This document shows positions 1 through 4,324 of a stretch of 10,421 nt of DNA, piece after piece. Origin of the DNA: JANPEZ01 sp031423155 (GTDB taxonomy: Bacteria; Actinomycetota; UBA4738; HRBIN12); assembly GCA_031423155.1 (NCBI GenBank), contig JANPEZ010000155.1, forward strand, positions 1-10,421, written 5' to 3'. The notes below the pieces were generated by a model. It did no database searches, was not told where the DNA came from, and worked only from the letters and a program-made list of their open reading frames with translations. The position numbers were made by a program, and so were the translations under genes. The first letter of the stretch is position 1. Every line of letters starts with the position of its first letter.

Positions 1-151
1 GGCTCCGGCGAAGGCTTCGGTGCGATTCCCGGGAGGAACCGTCCTGGTCGAAAGAACCGACGAGGAGATCCTGCTCACTGGCCCGGCCGTCAAGGTCTTC
101 GAGGGGACCGTCACTGTGGAGGATCTCCTGAAAGGAAGGAAGCTGACTTGA
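1..151 (+). CDS. dapF: Diaminopimelate epimerase, C-terminal end (partial)
   Basis: The reading frame is open from base 2 and stops at TGA 149-151. Only the last 49 residues are present; the rest, including both catalytic cysteines, lies before the window. The visible part contains VRFPGGTVLVE and LLTGPAVKVFEGTV, which is the typical C-terminal strand-rich end of DapF (the PGG and the TGPA-x-x-VFEG tail). The family enzyme converts LL-diaminopimelate to meso-diaminopimelate in the cytoplasm, for lysine and peptidoglycan synthesis. The stop overlaps the TTG start of the next gene (TTGA), so the two are likely translationally coupled. That neighbour encodes the enzyme that makes LL-diaminopimelate, which supports the call. 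Confidence 0.85.
   Translation, partial: APAKASVRFPGGTVLVERTDEEILLTGPAVKVFEGTVTVEDLLKGRKLT
132..139 (+). promoter_or_regulatory. Ribosome binding site for dapL (TTG start)
   Basis: AAGGAAGG lies inside the end of dapF, 8 nt before TTG 148. It supports this rare start codon over later in-frame candidates, and the conserved N-terminal motif RIEALPPYLF begins a few residues after it. Confidence 0.6.
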
Positions 152-1305
152 AGGTCGCTCGAAGGATCGAGGCTCTGCCCCCCTACCTGTTCGCCGAGCT
201 CGACAAGAAACTGGCGGCCAAGCGGGCCGAGGGGGTCGACGTCATCTCGCTCGGAGTCGGAGACCCGGACCTTGCGACCCCTGCCCACATCGTCGAGGCG
301 ATGCGAGATGCCGTAGCCGACCCCGCCACCCACCGGTACCCGAGCTACTACGGCTCGCCCGCGTTCCGCGCCTCAGTGGCCGGATGGTATCGACGCCGCT
401 TCGACGTCGATCTGGATCCGGACACGGAGGTCATGGCCTTGATCGGCTCGAAGGAAGGTCTCGGTCACCTCTCGCTCGCCTACGTGGATCCGGGCGACGA
501 AGCCCTGGTCCCCGATCCCGGTTACCCGGTCTACGGGGTCTCCACACGCTTGGCGGGCGGGACGCCGGTTTCATTGCCGATGCCGGCCGAGAGCGGATTC
601 ATGCCCGACCTTTCGCAGGCCGAGCCGAACGAGCGGACCAAGCTCCTGTGGATCAACTTCCCTTCGAACCCGACCGCGGCCTGTGCGGACCTGGCGACCA
701 TGGCCGAGTCGGTCGAGTTCGCGCGCGAGTACGGGCTCCTGCTGGCCCACGACGCCGCATACAGCGAGATCACTTTCGATGGCTACGTCGCGCCGAGCGT
801 GCTGCAAGTGCCTAGCTCCAAAGACGTTGCGCTGGAGTTCGGCTCGCTATCCAAGCACTACAACATGACCGGTTGGAGGATCGGTTGGGCCGCGGGCAGT
901 GCCGAGGCGATCCGCGCACTCGGCGTGGTGAAGACCAACCTGGACTCTGGACAGTTCACCGCGGTGCAGCGTGCGGCGACCGCTGCGCTCGACGGTCCCC
1001 AGGGTCATCTCGATGAACTTCGCGCGGTCTACCAGAAGCGGCGCGACCGGGTCATCGAGACCTTGAACGGTCTGGGTTGGTCGCTCACGCCACCGAGGGG
1101 GTCGATCTACATCTGGCTCCCGACCGCGGGCGGGCGCACTTCTACCGAGATGGTCGACTTCCTGCTCGCCGAGGCTGGTGTGTTCGTCGCACCGGGTAAC
1201 GGCTACGGGCCCGGTGGGGAGGGCTACGTCCGCATCTCGCTTACCGTTCCCGACGATCGGCTCGACGAGGCGATGGCACGCATCTCTCGCGCACTGGGCG
1301 GGTAG
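148..1305 (+). CDS. dapL: LL-diaminopimelate aminotransferase (class I/II PLP enzyme)
   Basis: A 385-residue fold-type I aminotransferase of normal family length. The N-terminus (RIEALPPYLFAELDKK, then ISLGVGDPDLATP) and the segment GSKEGLGHLSLAYVDPGDEALVPDPGYPVY at 100-129 are characteristic of the DapL group rather than of general aspartate aminotransferases. Visible active-site residues are N174 (NFPSNPT), D202 and Y205 (HDAAYSE), the PLP lysine K236 (SLSKHYNMTGWRIGW) and the substrate-carboxylate arginine R362 (YVRISL). DapL converts tetrahydrodipicolinate plus glutamate to LL-diaminopimelate in one step, bypassing the succinylase or acetylase branch. The start is TTG at 148, overlapping the dapF stop, with a purine-rich AAGGAAGG (132-139) about 8 nt upstream. 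The product is the substrate of DapF encoded just before. A related aminotransferase with another substrate is possible but less likely. Confidence 0.85.
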   Translation: MKVARRIEALPPYLFAELDKKLAAKRAEGVDVISLGVGDPDLATPAHIVEAMRDAVADPATHRYPSYYGSPAFRASVAGWYRRRFDVDLDPDTEVMALIGSKEGLGHLSLAYVDPGDEALVPDPGYPVYGVSTRLAGGTPVSLPMPAESGFMPDLSQAEPNERTKLLWINFPSNPTAACADLATMAESVEFAREYGLLLAHDAAYSEITFDGYVAPSVLQVPSSKDVALEFGSLSKHYNMTGWRIGWAAGSAEAIRALGVVKTNLDSGQFTAVQRAATAALDGPQGHLDELRAVYQKRRDRVIETLNGLGWSLTPPRGSIYIWLPTAGGRTSTEMVDFLLAEAGVFVAPGNGYGPGGEGYVRISLTVPDDRLDEAMARISRALGG

Positions 1306-1308
1306 GAG

Positions 1309-2622
1309 ATGCCCCGGGACGACAGCATCGACCGGCGCGTGATCCTGGAGTCGCCGCTGTCGGCGACGTGGAAGCCCTCCGTTCGCGAGCGAGCGGTCCT
1401 AGTGGGCGTCGGTCCCGGGATGCTGGACGAAGACTTGGACGAGCTGGCCGCGTTGGCCGATTCGGCCGGAGCGGAGCCGGTGGCCCGGCTCGTGCAGGGC
1501 CGCGAGCCCGATCCCGCGACCTACGTCGGCAAGGGCAAGCTCGACGAGCTTCACGGGCTCGTGCATTCGACCGACTCGGCAACGGTCATCTTCGATCGAG
1601 AGCTCTCGCCGGGGCAACTCCGTTCCCTCGAGGGCCGCCTCGGTGTCAAGGTCGTCGATCGGACGGCCCTGATACTGGACATCTTCGCCCTGCACGCCCG
1701 CAGCCGCGAAGGCAAGGCCCAGGTGGAGCTCGCCCAGCTCAACTACCTGCTCCCGAGGTTGAGGGGATGGGGCGAGGCGATGTCCAGGCTCGGAGGTGGG
1801 ATCGGAACCCGCGGTCCCGGCGAGACGAAGATGGAGGTCGACCGTCAGCACATCCGCAGGCGCATCACGAAACTGCGCCGCGATATCAAAGACCTGGGCA
1901 GAACCCGCGACGTCAAGCGCGCCAGACGCGAGAAGTCGGGCGACCCGCAGATAGCGATCGCCGGGTATACGAACGCGGGTAAGTCGACGTTGATGAACTC
2001 ACTTACCCGGGCCGACATCCTCGTTGCGGATCAGCTCTTCGCGACGCTGGATCCGACCACTCGGAAGCTGAAGCTGCCTGGCAGGCGCGCCGTCACGATC
2101 TCGGACACCGTGGGCTTCGTCGGCAAGTTGCCGCACGATCTCGTCGAGGCCTTCCGCTCGACCCTGGAGGAGGTCGCGGCGGCCGATCTGATCCTGCACG
2201 TGGCCGACGCTTCCTCCCGCGGCCTGCAGGAGCAGATAGGGGCGGTTCGGCGGGTTCTGGGTGAGATAGGAGCGGGCGACATCCCCGAGATATTGGCCCT
2301 CAACAAGATCGATCGCCTGACGGGCTCCGAGCGCGCTCGGCTGGCTCGCCTGCTTCCCGGTTCGGTCCCGGTCTCGGGTCTGACGGGCGAAGGGGTGAGT
2401 GGCCTGCGCGAAACCCTGGAGGAAGCTCTTCCCCATCCTCCCGTCGAAGTGATGCTCTTGGTTCCCTACGGCCGGGAGGACCTGACCGCCGGCCTGTATC
2501 GAGATGCCGAGGTCGTCTCGACAGAATCTAACGAGAACGGCACGCTGGTCAGAGCCAGGGTGGGGGAGAGGGAACTAGCCCGGGTTCGCGAACTGCTCGT
2601 GCCCGAGGATCCGGCGCGCTAG
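1309..2622 (+). CDS. hflX: GTPase HflX, ribosome-associated
   Basis: A 437-residue protein with the full HflX layout. An N-terminal nucleotide-binding domain (about 25-115, including a YVGKGKLDEL motif) is followed by the family signature GTRGPGETKMEVDRQ and a basic helical linker near 175-215. The G domain has P-loop GYTNAGKST at 219-227, DTVGF at 266-270 (G3) and NKID at 332-335 (G4). HflX is known to bind the 50S subunit and split or rescue stalled ribosomes under stress, notably heat and some antibiotics. The ATG lies 3 nt after the dapL stop; AGGAG directly abuts it, so the useful SD is probably GGGCGGG at 1296-1302. The stop shares the palindrome CTAG (2619-2622) with the stop of convergent lexA. 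hflX near dapF and lexA is common in Actinobacteria. No missing motif was seen. Confidence 0.95.
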   Translation: MPRDDSIDRRVILESPLSATWKPSVRERAVLVGVGPGMLDEDLDELAALADSAGAEPVARLVQGREPDPATYVGKGKLDELHGLVHSTDSATVIFDRELSPGQLRSLEGRLGVKVVDRTALILDIFALHARSREGKAQVELAQLNYLLPRLRGWGEAMSRLGGGIGTRGPGETKMEVDRQHIRRRITKLRRDIKDLGRTRDVKRARREKSGDPQIAIAGYTNAGKSTLMNSLTRADILVADQLFATLDPTTRKLKLPGRRAVTISDTVGFVGKLPHDLVEAFRSTLEEVAAADLILHVADASSRGLQEQIGAVRRVLGEIGAGDIPEILALNKIDRLTGSERARLARLLPGSVPVSGLTGEGVSGLRETLEEALPHPPVEVMLLVPYGREDLTAGLYRDAEVVSTESNENGTLVRARVGERELARVRELLVPEDPAR

Positions 2623-3224
2623 AGCTTTCGCATCACGGCGACGACCCTGCCCAGGATGCGGCCCTCGTTCATCTCGAAGGGCTTCAGAGCCGGGTTCTCC
2701 GGTACGAGCATCACTCGATCGCCGTCGCGGTGGAAGCGCTTGACGGTGGCTTCGTCCTCGGCCGGTCCGGGAAGGAGCGCGGCGACGATATCACCTTCCT
2801 TCGCGCTTTCCTGGCTGCGGATGACGACGGTGTCACCGTCGAAGATGCCGGCGCCGATCATCGAATCACCTTCCACCTGAAGGGCGAAGTGCTCCTCGTC
2901 GCCTGCGAATCCTGAGGGAACGGTGAGGTAGTCCTCCACGTTGGCCTCAGCAAGGGTGGGGGTCCCGGCAGCGATCCGGCCGAGCATCGGTACGACATGG
3001 CCCTCCAAGCGCGGCTCGGAAAGCGTCATGGCCCGTGGCTTGGTCGGGTCCTTGGTCAACAGCCCCTTGCGCTCCAGGTTGGTCAGCTGAGCGTGAACGC
3101 TCGAGGACGAGGTGAGTCCGACCGCCTCTCCTATCTCGCGGACGGTCGGGGGATAGCCCCTTTCTCGGACGGTCTCGGAGATGAAGTCCAGGATCCGCTG
3201 CTGGCGGGAAGTTATGTCAGACAT
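2619..3224 (-). CDS. lexA: SOS repressor LexA
   Basis: A 201-residue protein of standard LexA length. The N-terminal winged-helix domain (about 1-65) has the recognition region PPTVREIGEAVGLTSSSSVH. The C-terminal S24 autoprotease domain (about 75-201) keeps the cleavage site A86-G87 (LGRIAAGTP), the nucleophile S121 (VEGDSMIGAGI) and the general base K162 (EDEATVKRF), so RecA-stimulated self-cleavage should be intact. LexA represses DNA-damage genes until cleaved. The start is ATG at 3224-3222, with CAGGAGG (3240-3234 on the minus strand) at 9 nt. A LexA box overlaps its own -35, indicating autoregulation. It is divergent from a LysM gene with two further LexA boxes and convergent with hflX. 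Confidence 0.97.
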   Translation of the reverse strand: MSDITSRQQRILDFISETVRERGYPPTVREIGEAVGLTSSSSVHAQLTNLERKGLLTKDPTKPRAMTLSEPRLEGHVVPMLGRIAAGTPTLAEANVEDYLTVPSGFAGDEEHFALQVEGDSMIGAGIFDGDTVVIRSQESAKEGDIVAALLPGPAEDEATVKRFHRDGDRVMLVPENPALKPFEMNEGRILGRVVAVMRKL

Positions 3225-3253
3225 GGTCGCTAGCCTCCTGATCGATGCCTCGG

Positions 3254-3282
3254 ACGCTACCAGCCGAGTGGAGGGGATGCAA
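3254..3282 (-). promoter_or_regulatory. lexA promoter
   Basis: Reading the minus strand, TTGCAT (3282-3277) and TAGCGT (3259-3254) are separated by exactly 17 bp. The -10 fits TANNNT; the -35 is only half-consensus. Transcription would start near 3247, leaving about a 22-nt leader that contains the lexA SD. LexA box 1 (3280-3293) overlaps the -35, as expected for an autoregulated promoter. Confidence 0.55.
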
Positions 3283-3293
3283 ACATATGTTCG
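3280..3293 (+). promoter_or_regulatory. LexA (SOS) box 1
   Basis: CAAACATATGTTCG matches the CGAAC-N4-GTTCG palindrome with one deviation in the left half. It overlaps the -35 of lexA on the minus strand and lies about 45-58 bp upstream of the LysM start. It is probably the lexA autoregulatory operator. Confidence 0.8.
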
Positions 3294-3302
3294 GTTCCAC
3301 GC

Positions 3303-3331
3303 TTGACATCGAACGGGTGTTCGCCCACGAT
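3303..3331 (+). promoter_or_regulatory. SOS-controlled promoter of the LysM gene
   Basis: A consensus TTGACA (3303-3308) is followed after 17 bp by CACGAT (3326-3331), which keeps the key -11 A and -7 T. Seven bases downstream of the -10 is the A of the ATG at 3338, so the transcript may be leaderless; no Shine-Dalgarno sequence precedes that ATG. LexA box 2 (3310-3323) fills the spacer, so bound LexA would block polymerase. Confidence 0.6.
3310..3323 (+). promoter_or_regulatory. LexA (SOS) box 2
   Basis: CGAACGGGTGTTCG has perfect CGAAC/GTTCG half-sites. It sits entirely between the -35 and -10 of the promoter for the LysM gene, the classical steric-block position. Confidence 0.85.
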
Positions 3332-3337
3332 AGGCAC

Positions 3338-3628
3338 ATGGCTCGAACGTATGTTCGTCGCAGGTTGACCGCTCTGGCTCTAGGGCTGGGCCTGGTGGGC
3401 CTGCTGGCAGGGCCCGTATCTCACGCCCTGGCAGGTCAGGGAAGTGCGCGACCCGCGGCCGCGAAGAGCTATGTCGTCCGCCAGGGAGACACCCTGTGGT
3501 CGATCGCCGCCCGGCAGTCTCGGGGCGGCGATCCTCGGGCGTTCGTCGACGCTATCGCCAGGGCCAACCACCTGGACGCGGGATCGCTCGTGCCCGGTCA
3601 GGCCCTTTCGATCCCCGCTCTGCCTTGA
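3338..3628 (+). CDS. LysM protein, probable SOS-induced cell-division inhibitor (YneA/ChiZ/DivS-like)
   Basis: A 96-residue protein with a positively charged N-terminus (MARTYVRRR), a hydrophobic segment at about 10-31 that is either a membrane anchor or a signal peptide, a short Gly/Ala-rich linker, and one LysM domain at about 44-93 (SYVVRQGDTLWSIAARQ … LVPGQALSIP). LysM binds peptidoglycan, so the protein should act at the cell wall. A small membrane-LysM protein next to lexA under LexA control is the known pattern of YneA (Bacillus), ChiZ/Rv2719c (Mycobacterium) and DivS (Corynebacterium), which delay division during DNA damage. The role here is inferred from context, not from strong sequence identity. 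An earlier in-frame ATG at 3245 is unlikely: it lies upstream of the promoter and gives no hydrophobic start. nrdR follows after 58 nt, as in mycobacteria. Confidence 0.8.
   Translation: MARTYVRRRLTALALGLGLVGLLAGPVSHALAGQGSARPAAAKSYVVRQGDTLWSIAARQSRGGDPRAFVDAIARANHLDAGSLVPGQALSIPALP
3344..3357 (+). promoter_or_regulatory. LexA (SOS) box 3, inside the LysM coding sequence
   Basis: CGAACGTATGTTCG has perfect half-sites and lies 7-20 nt into the LysM reading frame, encoding R3-T4-Y5-V6-R7. Box centres are 30 and 34 bp apart (boxes 1-2 and 2-3), about three helical turns, so cooperative binding or looping is possible. Confidence 0.8.
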
Positions 3629-3653
3629 CGCGGCCAGATGTGCCGGGTACGGT
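3625..3653 (+). promoter_or_regulatory. nrdR promoter
   Basis: TTGACG (3625-3630), which overlaps the LysM stop codon, and TACGGT (3648-3653) are spaced by exactly 17 bp. Transcription would start near 3660, giving a leader of about 27 nt. A NrdR-box-like palindrome begins at the predicted start site. nrdR may therefore be expressed separately from the SOS-controlled LysM gene. Confidence 0.55.
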
Positions 3654-3661
3654 TCGCGCGA

Positions 3662-3677
3662 CCACTACATCTTGTGG
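3662..3677 (+). promoter_or_regulatory. NrdR box upstream of nrdR
   Basis: CCACTACATCTTGTGG matches 12 of 16 positions of the NrdR box (acaCwAtATaTwGtgt), including all core positions C, A, AT, T and G. NrdR boxes usually come in pairs three helical turns apart. The site 31 bp upstream (3631-3646) keeps only a weak core (CxAxATxT), so a partner is uncertain. The position just after the predicted start site fits autorepression. Confidence 0.55.
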
Positions 3678-3686
3678 TTACATCCC

Positions 3687-4163
3687 ATGCGTTGTCCCTG
3701 GTGCCACGCCGAGAACGACAAGGTCGTCGACTCCCGCCCCGCCGAGGGCGGCGATGCGATCAGGCGCCGCCGCGAGTGCATCTCCTGCAAACGCCGCTTC
3801 ACGACCTTCGAGCGAGCCGAAGAGGTGGGTCTGGTCGTCATCAAACGCGACGGCGCCAAGGACCCCTTCGACCGGGAGAAGCTCGCATCGGGGATCTACA
3901 AGGCCATCAAGAACCGCCCTGTTTCCGAGGCCCAGGTGGACAGGATCCTGGATCGGGTCTCGGAGAGACTGCGCCGCAAGGGCCCCGAGGTGACCTCGCA
4001 GGAGGTTGGCCTGGAGGTTCTGGCTCATCTGGCCAAACTCGACCAGGTCGCTTACATGCGGTTCGCAAGCGTCTACAAGGACTTCCAGGAGATCACCGAC
4101 TTCGAGCGCGAGCTGGGAGTTCTCCTTCAGAAGAAGGCTCCGGCCAAGCCGCACAAGGGCTGA
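3687..4163 (+). CDS. nrdR: Transcriptional repressor NrdR
   Basis: A 158-residue protein of standard length. The N-terminal zinc ribbon has C3-x2-C6 (MRCPWC) and C31-x2-C34 (CISCKRRF), with the usual DSRP and GGDAIRRRREC segments between. An ATP-cone domain follows at about 49-139, beginning VVIKRDGAKDPFDREKL and ending YMRFASVYKDFQEI. NrdR senses ATP/dATP through the ATP cone and represses ribonucleotide reductase genes. The ATG at 3687 is chosen because the zinc ribbon begins there; the frame is open further upstream, but that stretch lies in the LysM gene and the promoter. No clear SD is seen. The reductase gene nrdJ follows after 161 bp, so the regulator and its likely target are adjacent, as in Streptomyces. 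Confidence 0.97.
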   Translation: MRCPWCHAENDKVVDSRPAEGGDAIRRRRECISCKRRFTTFERAEEVGLVVIKRDGAKDPFDREKLASGIYKAIKNRPVSEAQVDRILDRVSERLRRKGPEVTSQEVGLEVLAHLAKLDQVAYMRFASVYKDFQEITDFERELGVLLQKKAPAKPHKG

Positions 4164-4192
4164 AGCGCTGGTCGGAAGGCGTTACCCCTGAG

Positions 4193-4208
4193 ACACTAGA
4201 TGTTGTGT
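4193..4208 (+). promoter_or_regulatory. NrdR box 1 upstream of nrdJ
   Basis: ACACTAGATGTTGTGT matches 14 of 16 positions of the NrdR consensus acaCwAtATaTwGtgt, with near-perfect dyad symmetry at both ends. It lies in the nrdR-nrdJ intergenic region, upstream of a possible -35. Confidence 0.75.
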
Positions 4209-4224
4209 GTGACAAAGAATCTTG

Positions 4225-4240
4225 CCACATCATCTTGACG
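4225..4240 (+). promoter_or_regulatory. Degenerate second NrdR box overlapping a possible nrdJ -35
   Basis: CCACATCATCTTGACG keeps 9 of 16 NrdR consensus positions, mainly the C, AT, T and G core. It lies 32 bp from box 1, the three-turn spacing known for NrdR box pairs. Its right end is TTGACG (4235-4240), a candidate -35. A -10 of CACCAT (4258-4263) follows at 17 bp but is weak. The spacing is the main support. Confidence 0.4.
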
Positions 4241-4309
4241 TCGAGCCCTTGCGGGTTCACCATACGCGAGCTTCGTAATTACACCTCTGGCATCTGAAAG
4301 CGGCATCGA

Positions 4310-4316
4310 AAGGGGG
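4310..4316 (+). promoter_or_regulatory. Ribosome binding site of nrdJ (GTG start)
   Basis: AAGGGGG lies 8 nt before GTG 4325 and fixes this non-ATG start; the next residues (MARKEGDVEV) lead straight into the conserved N-terminus. Confidence 0.65.
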
Positions 4317-4324
4317 CGCACAAA

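Noticed and set aside
3245..3337. Upstream ATG (3245) as the start of the LysM protein
   Set aside because: It precedes the predicted promoter and overlaps the lexA promoter and LexA boxes; the resulting N-terminus would place 31 residues before the basic-hydrophobic signal segment.
3444..3686. N-terminal extension of nrdR into the LysM gene
   Set aside because: NrdR proteins begin directly with the CPxC zinc ribbon, which starts at 3687. The extension is out-of-frame LysM sequence.
4164..4324. Cobalamin riboswitch before the B12-dependent reductase
   Set aside because: The 161-bp gap is short for this class, and no convincing B12-box core or multi-stem layout was found. A GCCAC at 4224-4228 is not enough. 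NrdR boxes explain the region better.
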